From contig JBNKWZ010000021.1 in NCBI GenBank assembly GCA_050300015.1, positions 450,163 through 514,162 on the forward strand: a stretch of 64,000 nucleotides of DNA, given 5' to 3'. The DNA comes from CAYZQH01 sp050300015 (GTDB taxonomy: Bacteria > Pseudomonadota > Gammaproteobacteria > Pseudomonadales > Cellvibrionaceae). Under the pieces are notes generated by a model, which was given only the letters and a program-made list of their open reading frames with translations, made no database searches and was not told the origin of the DNA. Positions 51,546 through 61,227 of the stretch are shown here, piece after piece; the stretch's first letter is position 1; each line of letters starts with the position of its first letter. The position numbers and the translations under genes were made by a program.

Positions 51546-52817
51546 ACATGAGTTTAGCGTGCACGAATGGGTAGGCTTAGCATATTTAATAATAAGGCAT
51601 CACCGTGCTAGAGGGGGAAGGGCAATATATTTTTTCTGGTCAACTTTTTTCGGATACCCCAAGAGGCGAAGATTAGTAATTGTTTATTACCGCATATCGT
51701 TTGACTGATTCATTGTTTTGTTCAGCTACATTTGGTACTTTTGGGGGGCAGATAAGAATTAAGGCACAGGAATCAACGACGAGAACATTTTAGATCTGTT
51801 TGTTTTTGTGGGTCCGATTTTGATTTCTAATATCCCGTCACCAAGCTGAGCGTAGAGCCTATTTTTGAGGAAAGGCACGCAGGACGCGCGCCTTAGGCGA
51901 GCATGTACAGGACGTACCTTCTCGCCGACATTAAAAATTGGCTCGGAAGCGAAGTAACCAAGCGAAGCGTGGCTTGGTGCAGGGCGTGCTTCTTTTGGTT
52001 ACTTTGCTTACTCGTATAAGAAAAGTAACTCGCTCACAATGCGAAAAATTGTTCTTCCCTTATTGGGGGCAGATAAGCATTAAGGAGCAAAAATCAACTG
52101 CTAATATCAGGGGGGTACCGAGTTACTGGCATTCACCCTGGCCTTTTGAATACGTTTGAGTAGGCGGGACAAAAAGATAGGAAAGTCGTTTTGGACGACT
52201 GAAAGTCGGGGCTTCAGCCTTGTCCCACAAGGAAGTGGTGAATCCACCCTCTGGCCGTAGTGCAGGAAGTACCTCTTTGGGGTATGTTTCTCACGCATAT
52301 AACTAAAAATGCCTGGAGGATTTTTGATCGCCAAATATTGGCGACCTGTAGGGAGAAGTAAAGGGATTTGCTTCGTAAAAGTACTTCGGTTTACAGCGAA
52401 AGTTTTTTAAAGATCTAAAAGTGGTAAGGGGAAGCCTTGGTCGATTGAACGTACTGGCAAAATGAAAAGTTAACGCTTAATAGGACAGGCACTCCAAAAA
52501 TAGTCGCCAAGATAGCTGAGATGTGGTGTCGGGGTATTAAAAAACGTAACTATATCAATAGATTAGTGCTTGAGTTAGGGGCTGGCGCAAGATGCGAAAT
52601 CTGATAGAGGGGTTTGATCTGGAGAGGTTGTCATTTGCCACTATCGCGTAAAACAAAGGTAAATGCGTTGGTTACTTTTAGTGCAAAGGCAGCGGTATTT
52701 AGAACGCTTATTAGGACAAGTACTTCAATTCTCAAACTCTGGCCGTATAAATGTCTGATACTGGGCGCAGTAAATACCGCCCATCCCACAGCTTACTGGA
52801 GAATGGGCGTTTGGGGT
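51546..52817. other. 1.27-kb gene-free region
   Basis: No supportable gene. It holds a 10-bp inverted repeat AAGTAACCAA / TTGGTTACTT at 51952-52004 (33-base loop) and the repeat block 52127-52276 listed separately. Short open frames here lack ribosome sites and protein-like composition. Confidence 0.4.
52127..52276. repeat. Dispersed repeat, about 150 bases, copy 1
   Basis: Matches 54273-54423 in the same orientation at roughly 80 percent identity, including the strings GATAGGAAAGTCGTTTTGGA and CACAAGGAAGTGGTGA. It contains an internal imperfect palindrome. No coding function is apparent. Confidence 0.65.
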
Positions 52818-53798
52818 TTAATTGCAGCCGATACGGCTGGTGCTCATCACAATATCATCAAACCAGAGGTTTTCGGGTTTGGATACCCCACCATAAGAGC
52901 GCAGCCCAAATGTGGCATATTTGAGAACCGTTTCTGCAAAATCGCCTGAGGCCCATCCGTTTTGAATGTCATCCATGCTGGTAGGGTTTACGGCCAAATC
53001 TCCATTAACCCAGGCTTCGATGGTATCGAAACCAGGGGCGCTGGCCATGTGCCACTCCACGCAAGTCCAGGTGTTGGCGGGTATGGTCAATGACGGGTCA
53101 CCTGCAGAAGATTTCGTGAAGCCATCTGACGCCAGCAGTTGCATAAAACCAAGACGGTTACCATCCACAACACTGAGTATGATCTCATTGGGCGAGTTGT
53201 TGCTCACCTGCATGGTGGCACCAAGAAAGTGTGCGTGATTGCCAGGGCCAGAGCCACCCACGCCACCCAATTGCACATCTGTATACATCCAAGTGCGGAC
53301 ATAAACTTCACTGGTGTTACTTGGGAACTCCTTGATTGCATAAGTAGGAGAAGAGTTGGTCTGATCTGCTTTCACATGAAGAGACTTGCTACCTGAATGG
53401 CCCATAGAGCTATCAACAAGGGCGTAGGCATTGCTGCTGGTTGAGTTTTGAAGGTTGCTATGGGTAATGTAGAACTGCCAACCTTCGGGGGCCATCTCAT
53501 TGGTGCCGCTTTCAAAATCCTCGGAGTAAAATGCAGAGCCGCTAGAGTTTGAGGATGAGCTACTGCTAGAGCTCGAAGAACTGCTGGAACTTGACGATGA
53601 GCTACTACTGGAGCTCGACGAACTACTGGAACTTGAAGACGAGCTACTGCTGGAGCTTGACGAACTGCTAGAGCTTGATGAAGAGCTGCTTGAAGATGAG
53701 CTGGAAGTGTCCCCTGGGGCCTTGCCACCGCAGGCTGTTAGCGCTAATGCAATACCAAGTGCGCCTAAACTTTTTAATATGCAGTCTTTGTTTAACAT
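52818..53798 (-). CDS. Secreted lipoprotein with very long poly-Ser linker and Cip1-like jelly-roll domain
   Basis: 326 residues. Lipobox Leu-Thr-Ala-Cys (Cys 23), then about 50 almost uninterrupted serines (about 32-85), then a C-terminal domain of about 240 residues beginning Phe-Tyr-Ser-Glu-Asp-Phe-Glu-Ser-Gly-Thr. It has His-Ser-Gly-Ser-Lys-Ser-Leu-His-Val-Lys and Trp-Thr-Cys-Val-Glu-Trp-His, with the ending Leu-Trp-Phe-Asp-Asp-Ile-Val. That pattern recalls the jelly-roll of Cip1-like and polysaccharide-lyase proteins; the exact activity is unknown. The ATG at 53798 has an AGGAA site. Poly-Ser linkers join domains in Cellvibrionaceae carbohydrate enzymes. Confidence 0.7.
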   Translation of the reverse strand: MLNKDCILKSLGALGIALALTACGGKAPGDTSSSSSSSSSSSSSSSSSSSSSSSSSSSSSSSSSSSSSSSSSSSSSSSSSSSSNSSGSAFYSEDFESGTNEMAPEGWQFYITHSNLQNSTSSNAYALVDSSMGHSGSKSLHVKADQTNSSPTYAIKEFPSNTSEVYVRTWMYTDVQLGGVGGSGPGNHAHFLGATMQVSNNSPNEIILSVVDGNRLGFMQLLASDGFTKSSAGDPSLTIPANTWTCVEWHMASAPGFDTIEAWVNGDLAVNPTSMDDIQNGWASGDFAETVLKYATFGLRSYGGVSKPENLWFDDIVMSTSRIGCN

Positions 53799-54128
53799 AG
53801 TGTTCCTAGTGTTTGATTATTAGCGTTTGGCCTCATTATGCTGATTGAAGCGCAAACAGGATAGGCACTTCGTCGCACAGGACAGGCACTTCATCGCATC
53901 ATCGCGATTCACCGGCACTTTACGGCATTGCCTTGACGGCACTGCCTTGCCAATTGAAGCGCACAAGCAGGGCCGGTACTTAATAGCAGGCACTTCATAG
54001 CACTCCAGGGATAGCATGGTACACCGAAAGTTTAATATCTCAATACCTACTGAGTACCACTTACTGAATCCCAGCAAACCCAATATCCCAGACGTTGCCT
54101 ACCCTGTCTTTGCTCTGAATCTCCCGTC
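53799..54128. other. Gene-free region with short tandem GCACTTCA-type motifs
   Basis: Several partial copies of a GGCACTT(C/T)A motif (about 53865-54000) occur every 15-35 bases. No gene is seen. The 53798 lipoprotein promoter must lie here. Confidence 0.4.
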
Positions 54129-54129
54129 A

Positions 54130-54430
54130 CCTCGCTAGCTGGTGAGCGGATTCAAGAGGATATTCGCGCAGGGAGGCGCGAATAAGGGGTGGACGCCCTG
54201 AGCAAAACTGCAGGAAAGCAATTTTCCACGGCGCAGCCGCCTTTGATGAGGTATAGGGATGTCCCGGGTGATTGGTATTCATCCTTGCTTCTTGAATGCG
54301 TTTGAGACGGTAGGACAAAACGATAGGAAAGTCGTTTTGGAGGACTGCAAGTCGGGGCTTAAGCCTTGAGCCACAAGGAAGTGGTGAGTCCACCCTGCGG
54401 CCAGCAGTGCTGGAGGTACCTCGCTTTGTA
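54130..54430. repeat. Dispersed repeat cluster, copy 2
   Basis: 54273-54423 is the direct second copy of 52127-52276. 54188-54241 is an inverted copy of 45199-45252. So two repeat blocks that are apart elsewhere are adjacent here, which suggests a composite element of about 300 bases. Confidence 0.6.
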
Positions 54431-54488
54431 GCGAAAATAAGTGTTTTTGGGGCAAAATGCCGGTTTATATAGAATAATAGTTAGTCAG

Positions 54489-54728
54489 ATGAAGTTGTGT
54501 ATGAGCACGAGTGAATCTAATAACACTGAAGAAACGGTAGTTGAGACAAAAAAGCCAAAGGCCTCAATTTTCATTTTCGTGAAAATATCCTCCGCATTGA
54601 CATTCCTAACGGCCTATTCCCATTTTTTGGGTTATTCATTTTTAAAGGGAAAGCTGGATGCAATGGGTTTTCATGGGGCAAATGTAAATCCTCACATCGG
54701 AGAAATACTTTGTGAGTTGCCGCATTAA
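54489..54728 (+). CDS. Small possible membrane protein, unknown or truncated
   Basis: 79 residues (a second ATG lies at 54501). After a hydrophilic N-terminus there is one hydrophobic helix (Ile-Phe-Ile-Phe-Val-Lys-Ile-Ser-Ser-Ala-Leu-Thr-Phe-Leu) and the sequence Leu-Gly-Tyr-Ser-Phe-Leu-Lys-Gly-Lys-Leu-Asp-Ala-Met-Gly-Phe, which resembles the start of larger polytopic proteins. No good ribosome site. It may be a remnant. Confidence 0.35.
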   Translation: MKLCMSTSESNNTEETVVETKKPKASIFIFVKISSALTFLTAYSHFLGYSFLKGKLDAMGFHGANVNPHIGEILCELPH

Positions 54729-54909
54729 TAATGACTAAAGCTATTGACATAGGACTAAATAAACGAAATCCTGCGCGGTGTGGTTATTTAGTAAACGTCT
54801 TACCGTAAGTCTCGGGGCAAGTAAGTGCCATTTACCTTGAGGGCGGGGCCTTGGTATTAGGCAAGTTTTAAATCGCCAAAACCTTATAAGCAAACCCCTG
54901 GGAACAAGC

Positions 54910-55836
54910 ATGTCGAATAAATTAGTATTTTTTCTGTCTCTGAGTACGGCCTTGCTCTATGCCTGTGGCGGTGATGCCGGCTCAAATAGTAGTTCATCGA
55001 GCAGTTCGTCATCCAGTAGCAGCTCTTCTTCCAGTTCCTCATCCAGTAGTAGCTCTTCTTCTTCCAGCTCCTCCAGTAGTAGTTCAAGTACTAGTAGTAG
55101 CTCTTCCAGCGGCACTTCAGACGGCAATTTTACTTTATTGTTTCGCGATGACTTTGATAGTTTTGACTCCAGTCGATGGCAATTAATGACCCATTCTTGG
55201 GCTGGTAATTTGGCGATATTTTCTTCTGAAGCAGTGAGTGTCAATAACGGACAGATGGCTTTAACGCTATTGCCTGCGCCATCAGGAACTGTGGTAGATG
55301 GCGAACCTAAGCTCTATTACGGAGCTGAAGTTCGTTCTACAGATACGCTCACTTATGGCCGAGTTACAGCCCGTGCAAAATTGGCAAAGGGTTCTGCTGT
55401 GGTTTCATCTTTAGTCACCATTTACACACCGTGGCCTGCCGATAATTGGAATGAATTAGACATTGAAAGTCTTGGTAAAAGCACTTCGGAGGTTCAGTAC
55501 AATGCGATGGTATACACAGGGCCAGAGTTGACACCACCGGTTTCCACATCTGTAACGCCTACGCAATATCCGTCTCTTCAATCCCTAGGTTTTGATTCGG
55601 CCAGTGATTTTCATACTTACACCATCGAATGGACACCTGCCAGTGCGCAATTTTTTGTTGATGATGTCCTTCAATATACATGGACAGATAACATAGACCT
55701 TATGACCCTGCCACAAAATATCCTATTAACGATTTGGGCTTCAGATAGCCCCGATTGGGCAGGCGAGGTAACGTCATCAACAGCCAATGCCAGCGCAGTT
55801 TATGACTGGATTGAGGTTTACACCTACAATCCTTAA
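54910..55836 (+). CDS. GH16-family glycoside hydrolase lipoprotein with poly-Ser linker
   Basis: 308 residues. Lipobox-like Leu-Tyr-Ala-Cys (Cys 19), a serine-rich linker (about 25-68), then a GH16 domain starting Leu-Leu-Phe-Arg-Asp-Asp-Phe-Asp-Ser-Phe. The catalytic motif is Glu-Leu-Asp-Ile-Glu-Ser (nucleophile and acid/base Glu flanking Asp) near residue 187. GH16 enzymes cut beta-1,3 and mixed-linkage glucans, agar or carrageenan; the subgroup cannot be fixed here. An 8-bp inverted repeat overlaps the stop codon and may act in termination. Outer-membrane attachment is likely. Confidence 0.87.
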   Translation: MSNKLVFFLSLSTALLYACGGDAGSNSSSSSSSSSSSSSSSSSSSSSSSSSSSSSSSSSSTSSSSSSGTSDGNFTLLFRDDFDSFDSSRWQLMTHSWAGNLAIFSSEAVSVNNGQMALTLLPAPSGTVVDGEPKLYYGAEVRSTDTLTYGRVTARAKLAKGSAVVSSLVTIYTPWPADNWNELDIESLGKSTSEVQYNAMVYTGPELTPPVSTSVTPTQYPSLQSLGFDSASDFHTYTIEWTPASAQFFVDDVLQYTWTDNIDLMTLPQNILLTIWASDSPDWAGEVTSSTANASAVYDWIEVYTYNP

Positions 55837-56008
55837 TCGGTTGTAGGTAGGGTTATTGTTAAGGGGTGCCAAAGGTCTTTACACATTGCGCCTCAAACCT
55901 ACTTGTGCTGTTATTGAGTCCTATCAAATAGGAAATTCACCTAAAATGCGTGTAGGCGGGTGAATCCTTAATAGAGTGAATCCTTAACAGGTCGAGTTGC
56001 CTGGATGT

Positions 56009-57157
56009 TTACTCGTTTGGCCGGACCTTTTGCTTTAATTGAAGGGCCTTCAATTGATTGCGCATCTCATAAGGCGCTTGATATTCATCGGACAGTGTCT
56101 CGAGAAACGCCACCAGCGCTTGTTTTTCTTTCTTAGTGAGGTCCAGGTGAGTGATTAACTGGTTGCTGACGTTATCTAAGGTTTCAGCAGGTCCGAAAGC
56201 GCTCATATCATTGTAGAATTCGACCACGTCACCAAGCGTCTTTAACGAGCCGTTGTGCATATAGGGAGGGGTGCGTGCAACGTTGCGTAGCGTCGGTGTG
56301 CGGAATAAGCCAGTAACGGCTTTGCGCTCCTCCTCGGGGATGCGTGGATTGCCGGCGAGACCCGGGTCGAGAAAGCGGGTTCCGTCTGAATTGAACTGTT
56401 TGCCCAGCGTATAGAATGCGAGGGTTGGGTTTTTGGGCGTGGCGACATTGTGGAACTCGAATCGGGTAAACAATTCGTAGCCATCGAATACGCCACTGTG
56501 ACACCCACTGCAAAAGCCTTTGCCGTTGAATATCTCTTCTCCCAGTTTTTCTTCCTGGGTGAAACTCAATAAGCCGGCTTTGACGTAGTCATACTTCGCG
56601 CTGAAAGGTCGGAAAACTCTACTTGTCTGAAACGCCGACAGTGCTTCAGTTGCAGCGTTAATCCAATCATCGTCGGATGTCAGGGGGCCGAACAGTGCCT
56701 GTAAATTCTGCGCATAGCCGGCATTTCTGAGTGCGCTTGCCAGGCCCTTTGGTGAGTTGCTCATCTCCAGCGGATTGAACAGGGGGCCTCTGGCCTGCTC
56801 TTGAAAGCTGTTGGCTCTGCCATCCCAGAAGAGTCCGCCTTGCCATAACTTTGTACTTGGGCTTTTTGTCAGTGCAGGAACATAGCTCGCATACAGCAGG
56901 CTTGGGCTGTTGCGCTGGCCCGACAGGTCATGCCGTGCTCCAGGGCTTGTTTGAAATCCCGGGTGGGCGAAAGCTTGAGAGGGTGCGTGGCAGCTTGAGC
57001 AGCTCTGTCCCTGCGGATTCGATAAGATCGGGTCGTGAAAAATCACTGAACCGATAGAGGCGATTTCAGCTGTGTTGGGCGTGTCCGCGACGCTGGAAGC
57101 TGACAACACAAGAAGGCCCAGTCCGAATAGTAGTTTGTAATTCACTTGCGGTATCAC
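56009..57157 (-). CDS. Di-haem cytochrome c peroxidase (MauG/CcpA family)
   Basis: 382 residues with a signal peptide (cleavage near Ser-Val-Ala-Asp) and two haem c sites, Cys-Ser-Ser-Cys-His (about 53) and Cys-Ser-Gly-Cys-His (about 217). The family segments Leu-Phe-Trp-Asp-Gly-Arg-Ala and Phe-Arg-Thr-Pro-Thr-Leu-Arg-Asn-Val-Ala-Arg-Thr-Pro-Pro-Tyr-Met-His-Asn-Gly are present. It is periplasmic and reduces peroxide or oxidises a partner. The start is GTG with AGGATGA upstream. No partner gene nearby. Confidence 0.9.
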   Translation of the reverse strand: MIPQVNYKLLFGLGLLVLSASSVADTPNTAEIASIGSVIFHDPILSNPQGQSCSSCHAPSQAFAHPGFQTSPGARHDLSGQRNSPSLLYASYVPALTKSPSTKLWQGGLFWDGRANSFQEQARGPLFNPLEMSNSPKGLASALRNAGYAQNLQALFGPLTSDDDWINAATEALSAFQTSRVFRPFSAKYDYVKAGLLSFTQEEKLGEEIFNGKGFCSGCHSGVFDGYELFTRFEFHNVATPKNPTLAFYTLGKQFNSDGTRFLDPGLAGNPRIPEEERKAVTGLFRTPTLRNVARTPPYMHNGSLKTLGDVVEFYNDMSAFGPAETLDNVSNQLITHLDLTKKEKQALVAFLETLSDEYQAPYEMRNQLKALQLKQKVRPNE

Positions 57158-57969
57158 TCATCCTGCAATTAGAGTAAAGAAAATCGCCTGGGGCGCGGGT
57201 GTCTCATTATTGGCGTTGACGCCAATGAAAGCCCTTAAAATACAAGATGATTTAGACATCAACGCCAGACTTTTTAGGGCGTGCAATAAAAACCGATAGG
57301 AGATCCATTTTATCGCCAAGTTAATAGTATGACCATAGACTGTCGAAAAAGCGTGATCACAGGTCACAATCCGGGCCGGTCGTTTTCTCGAGTCTTCTTG
57401 TGCTATACGGGAATTCGGTGCGATGAACGGTGAACTACGTTACTTTGTTGGCTATTATAGTCTGTTATAGATCAGCCAATAAACAAAGGTTGGGACTATT
57501 TTATAGAGCAGAGCGATTGGGCGCCCGAAGAATTGTGGTATTCCAGTGGCAAACGACAACTGCAAGGTGCTTTTCAGGCGATTTTTCCGAAATTTTATAT
57601 TCATCGAAATTCGATTCTTAACTTATTGGACGTGGAATTGGCGGTTGAATGGGAGGGGCCACATCTTGCTATTTTGTGCGGGCGACAATTGTAAAATTAA
57701 CCCAACGTTTCCTCTTGATTTAGACGTGTGTGACTTTAGTGAGGTAAATGAGTAAACTGCCTAAATCGATAAAATAGGCAGGGTAGTCGTCGTTAAGTTG
57801 TACAAATGAGTTTATTTGCCACGTGGTGGGGCGATGCTGTTCACCCGGCAATTTTTTATGTCGAGTTAATGCGGTACAAAGACTTGCCGGGTTGATAAAA
57901 AGTAGTTCATGGTCTCGGCAAACCATGGGTTTAATAATTACAATAATCGAAATTAACGCGGGGGACAAC
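57158..57969. other. Gene-free region before the GH43 gene
   Basis: 812 bases between divergent genes. I see no supportable gene or named regulatory site; it must contain the promoters of both neighbours. A GGGGGA ribosome site ends at 57965. Confidence 0.4.
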
Positions 57970-59424
57970 GTGAACTTTAATCCAGTAGGTAATAAGTGGA
58001 GTCTCAATACACGGGCTCTTAATAAGCAGGTTATCCAGAAGGCGATCAGCAATAATATTGTGGCATCCGCTGTTTCGGTCTTGATGCTCTTTGTCGCTTC
58101 CCATGTAAGTGCCCAAAACACCATTCGACAGCAACCTATTATTCAAACGAAGTACACGGCCGACCCGGCACCGTTGGTTTATAACGATAGAGTTTACCTT
58201 TACACCAGCCATGATGAAGACGATGCGATGGGTTTTAAAATGGAGGATTGGTTGCTGTATTCCTCTACGGATATGGTGAACTGGACAGAGCACGGCGCGG
58301 TGGCCTCGTTAAACGATTTCGATTGGGTGCCTTATGATAATGGTGCCTGGGCAGTACAAGCTGTTGAGCGCAATGGCAAGTTTTACCTCTATTGCCCAAT
58401 GCCCAACGGGGTTGGCATTGGGGTGTTGGTGGCCGATAGCCCCTACGGCCCTTTTAAAGACCCATTGGGTAAACCCCTGATTCAACAAAACAATCACGAC
58501 ATTGACCCCACCATACTGATTGATGACGACGGCCAAGCGTATATGTATTGGGGGAACCCGAAGCTTTATTACATTAAGTTGAATGAAGACATGATTTCTT
58601 ACTCGGGCGATATTGTTGTTGAACCCTCGGCGCCCCAAAATTACCAAGAGGGGCCTTGGGTATGGAAGCGCAACAATCACTATTACTTGGCCTATGCCTC
58701 CACTTGTTGCCCTGAAGGGATTGGCTATGCCATGAGCGATTCTCCAACTGGGCCTTGGGAGTATAAAGGTATGATTATGGATGATTCGGAGAAGTCCAGA
58801 GGGAATCACCCAGGCATCGCGGATTACAAGGGTAAATCCTATATCTTTGGGCATAACCAAGACTTGCTTAAAAAATCCACGCCCAAATTTTATGAGCGCC
58901 GTTCAGTGGATGTGGACGAGATGACTTACCTTGCTGACGGCACCATTCAAAATCGCCATTACTGGTCTGTGGAAGGGCCCGAACAGCGTGAAACGGTAAA
59001 CCCTTTCAAACGAGTTGAAGCTGAAACCATGGCATGGAGCGAAGGCGTTAAAACCCGCTTTGAGACCGAGTGGGAAGGTGATTTTGATTGGGAGCGCGGT
59101 AAAAGAATTGCCGACCGCTTATTTGTAACGGCCATTAACCATGGTGACTATATCCAAGTTCGGGGTGTTGATTTTGCCAAGGGTGCTAAAACAGTGGAAG
59201 TGAGTGTTTCCCCCATTTTTGGTGGTGCAATAGAAATTCGAGCCGATAAAATCGACGGGCCGGTGATTGCAACCGTTAAGGTGGATGCCGCGGGGCAAGA
59301 GGGCATTTGGAGTGAATTTACCGCGAAAGCCAATGCCAAAATAAAAGGCGTCCACGATGTCTATTTTGTATTTATGGGTGAAAAAGATCTGTTTTATTTT
59401 GATTGGTGGCAATTTTCGAGATAA
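57970..59424 (+). CDS. GH43 glycoside hydrolase with C-terminal CBM6-like domain
   Basis: 484 residues from the GTG at 57970 (GGGGGA upstream); longer in-frame starts exist but would lengthen the N-terminus. After a signal peptide ending Val-Ser-Ala-Gln comes the five-bladed GH43 domain with Thr-Ala-Asp-Pro-Ala-Pro (base Asp), His-Asp-Ile-Asp-Pro-Thr (pKa Asp) and Gln-Glu-Gly-Pro-Trp-Val-Trp (acid Glu). The last 130 residues (from Val-Glu-Ala-Glu-Thr-Met to Phe-Asp-Trp-Trp-Gln-Phe) form a CBM6. Likely beta-xylosidase or alpha-L-arabinofuranosidase acting on xylan fragments in the periplasm or outside. Confidence 0.92.
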   Translation: MNFNPVGNKWSLNTRALNKQVIQKAISNNIVASAVSVLMLFVASHVSAQNTIRQQPIIQTKYTADPAPLVYNDRVYLYTSHDEDDAMGFKMEDWLLYSSTDMVNWTEHGAVASLNDFDWVPYDNGAWAVQAVERNGKFYLYCPMPNGVGIGVLVADSPYGPFKDPLGKPLIQQNNHDIDPTILIDDDGQAYMYWGNPKLYYIKLNEDMISYSGDIVVEPSAPQNYQEGPWVWKRNNHYYLAYASTCCPEGIGYAMSDSPTGPWEYKGMIMDDSEKSRGNHPGIADYKGKSYIFGHNQDLLKKSTPKFYERRSVDVDEMTYLADGTIQNRHYWSVEGPEQRETVNPFKRVEAETMAWSEGVKTRFETEWEGDFDWERGKRIADRLFVTAINHGDYIQVRGVDFAKGAKTVEVSVSPIFGGAIEIRADKIDGPVIATVKVDAAGQEGIWSEFTAKANAKIKGVHDVYFVFMGEKDLFYFDWWQFSR

Positions 59425-59795
59425 AAAGTATCGCAATGACTCAACGTTTAAAAAACCGTAGGGTGGTCACATTCTTTGAGCTTGCCAGCGTGGTCCGTGT
59501 TTGGAAGGGAATGCAACAGTGACCTTGGTGCTGGTGGCATTAGACAAGACAGGTTACCCGGCTTTTGCGTCAGCATTTATATATTAAAAATTTTTAAAGG
59601 CTGAACTTGAGGGGGCGTCTAGAGAACAGAAGACGATGTTATCTCTGGTAAGATGCCTTGCCCCCGCTACGGGTGCGCAATCCCGACGCGTTAAAGCAGT
59701 TTGGTCGAGAGTGCGAATCCAACAGATATAGTTTGGGGGCGGGCAGGCTTTCTGCTTTTTCAGCAGTGGCCATATCGGCAAAATGTTACTTGTCT
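59425..59795. other. Gene-free region after the GH43 gene
   Basis: 371 bases between convergent genes; no gene, no strong hairpin and no listed repeat seen. Confidence 0.35.
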
Positions 59796-60659
59796 TCAGT
59801 TTTCGGGTGTCGCAAAAAGGGAGCCCAAAAAATCTTCCAGTGAATACTCTCTTTTAGATGGCTGCGGCATAGCGCATATTTGTCGTTCAAAATCATAGGC
59901 TTTTAAAATCGGTAAACGGATAAAGTATGAAATGATTTGAGTATTTCTTGATTTACGTTCTACGGATGTACCCTCACGACTGCCAGCCTTGTTAGTATTA
60001 CCTTCAATGGTTTGAACAACTTGGGCGTTGGTAATTTTTTCAACTATACCAATATGTGAAAAAGTGAAAATAACAATATCACCTTTATGTGGGCTATAAA
60101 CCTTATTGTTGGGTGAAAATATAAGGCAGTTTTGGTTTTTTGCCCATACCGTTCGAAAGTTGTATGCGGAGGGGGTGTAAGGCTTTGTGATATTTCCGTA
60201 ATAGGGGCTTTTATTAATGAGTTTTTGTACGCACATTGATACAAATGCCGCGCACCAGGGGTAACCATCTGTAGCATTGTTTGGGGCGTATTTGTCTGAT
60301 TCAAAAATCTCTTTCATGCGTTTATCAGCCCCCATTTTATTGCCTTTCGCTTCGGTGGCGCCAATGTAAGGAACCGCAATGTCGGATAAAGACTCTTGAG
60401 GGCCCGGGGGGTATTTGTATAACGTTGCGGCTAAGTCTGGGTTGGCCAGTGCTGGCCAAGTGTTTTTACCAACAACGCCATCCATTTTTAAACGTTTGTG
60501 CTTTTGAAAGGCCTTTACAGCCGCGAAGGTTTTATTGCCAAAATCACTATCGGCAGTGATTTTAGGTTGCGTCGAGCTTTGTGCATTTAATAGCATTTGA
60601 AGCTCTTTTACGGCAGGGCCTTTGCTTCCGTATCTTAGTGTTGGTTTGACTTGTCTCAC
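59796..60659 (-). CDS. Peptidoglycan-binding domain plus CHAP-type amidase
   Basis: 287 residues. The N-terminal 72 residues are a PG_binding_1 domain (Tyr-Gly-Ser-Lys-Gly-Pro-Ala-Val-Lys-Glu-Leu-Gln, Asp-Gly-Val-Val-Gly). The second domain has the CHAP-like active site: Cys 136 in Tyr-Pro-Trp-Cys-Ala-Ala-Phe, His 202 in Ser-His-Ile-Gly-Ile-Val-Glu and a polar residue in Ile-Glu-Gly-Asn-Thr. There is no signal peptide. GTG start with AAGGAG 7 bases upstream. It lies 28 bases after a lipoprotein gene on the same strand. Such leaderless wall hydrolases are either prophage lysins or secretion-system effectors; no phage genes are near. Confidence 0.82.
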   Translation of the reverse strand: MRQVKPTLRYGSKGPAVKELQMLLNAQSSTQPKITADSDFGNKTFAAVKAFQKHKRLKMDGVVGKNTWPALANPDLAATLYKYPPGPQESLSDIAVPYIGATEAKGNKMGADKRMKEIFESDKYAPNNATDGYPWCAAFVSMCVQKLINKSPYYGNITKPYTPSAYNFRTVWAKNQNCLIFSPNNKVYSPHKGDIVIFTFSHIGIVEKITNAQVVQTIEGNTNKAGSREGTSVERKSRNTQIISYFIRLPILKAYDFERQICAMPQPSKREYSLEDFLGSLFATPEN

Positions 60660-60687
60660 TTCAATCTCCTTGTGCAGACGGGCTGAT

Positions 60688-61227
60688 TTATTTTAGATAA
60701 TGTATCCAATAGCCGGCGGGGATGTTTTCCAGGTCGGATTGGCGCTCAAGGACCAGTATCCCCTCCTTGGATTTTATGATTTCAATTTTTTTTTCGGTAT
60801 CGACTAATCTATTTTGCTGTTGCTGAAGTGTGTACTTTTTTATTGAGCTGGGCCTGCCAGGCTCTTGGTATATACGGACCGCATACCACTTTTCAAATGG
60901 GTCATCAGCGGTTAAGGAAAAGTCGATTATCGATCCACCTTGTTCGCTACGATAGCGACCTGTCCAGTTTTGATTTGGTGTGGTATTGGCTAGAGGGATA
61001 GATGAAAAGTTCAGTAAATCGGTGCCATCTAGTGCCCAGGTAACTTCTTCGACTTCGATACTTTCCAAGGCTTTTGTGGCAGGCTGAGCAGTAGGGGAAT
61101 TCGATACCGGTTGCACGCTGTCGGTTGGCTCGGCATGACAAGCGCCCAATGTCAGTAAAGTGGCGCAGATCAGAAGTATGGATTTGATAGCGGCGAAGTA
61201 GGTGCCTCGATACGAGCGAGTTGGCAT
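60688..61227 (-). CDS. Lipoprotein of unknown function paired with the CHAP amidase
   Basis: 179 residues with a lipobox Leu-Gly-Ala-Cys (Cys 30). The mature part has a Ser/Pro/Thr-rich stretch and then a compact domain with Trp-Thr-Gly-Arg-Tyr-Arg-Ser-Glu-Gln-Gly-Gly-Ser and Ile-Pro-Ala-Gly-Tyr-Trp-Ile-His-Tyr-Leu at the C-terminus. AAGGA 11 bases before the ATG. It precedes the amidase by 28 bases, so both are likely on one transcript; a periplasmic immunity role is a reasonable guess, unproven. Confidence 0.65.
   Translation of the reverse strand: MPTRSYRGTYFAAIKSILLICATLLTLGACHAEPTDSVQPVSNSPTAQPATKALESIEVEEVTWALDGTDLLNFSSIPLANTTPNQNWTGRYRSEQGGSIIDFSLTADDPFEKWYAVRIYQEPGRPSSIKKYTLQQQQNRLVDTEKKIEIIKSKEGILVLERQSDLENIPAGYWIHYLK

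Noticed and set aside
53545..53705. Regular repeats as a CRISPR array
   Set aside because: The periodicity comes from serine codons within a lipoprotein gene; no spacer-repeat structure.
57823..58293. Minus-strand frames opposite the GH43 start
   Set aside because: Antisense shadows; the plus strand shows signal peptide and GH43 motifs.
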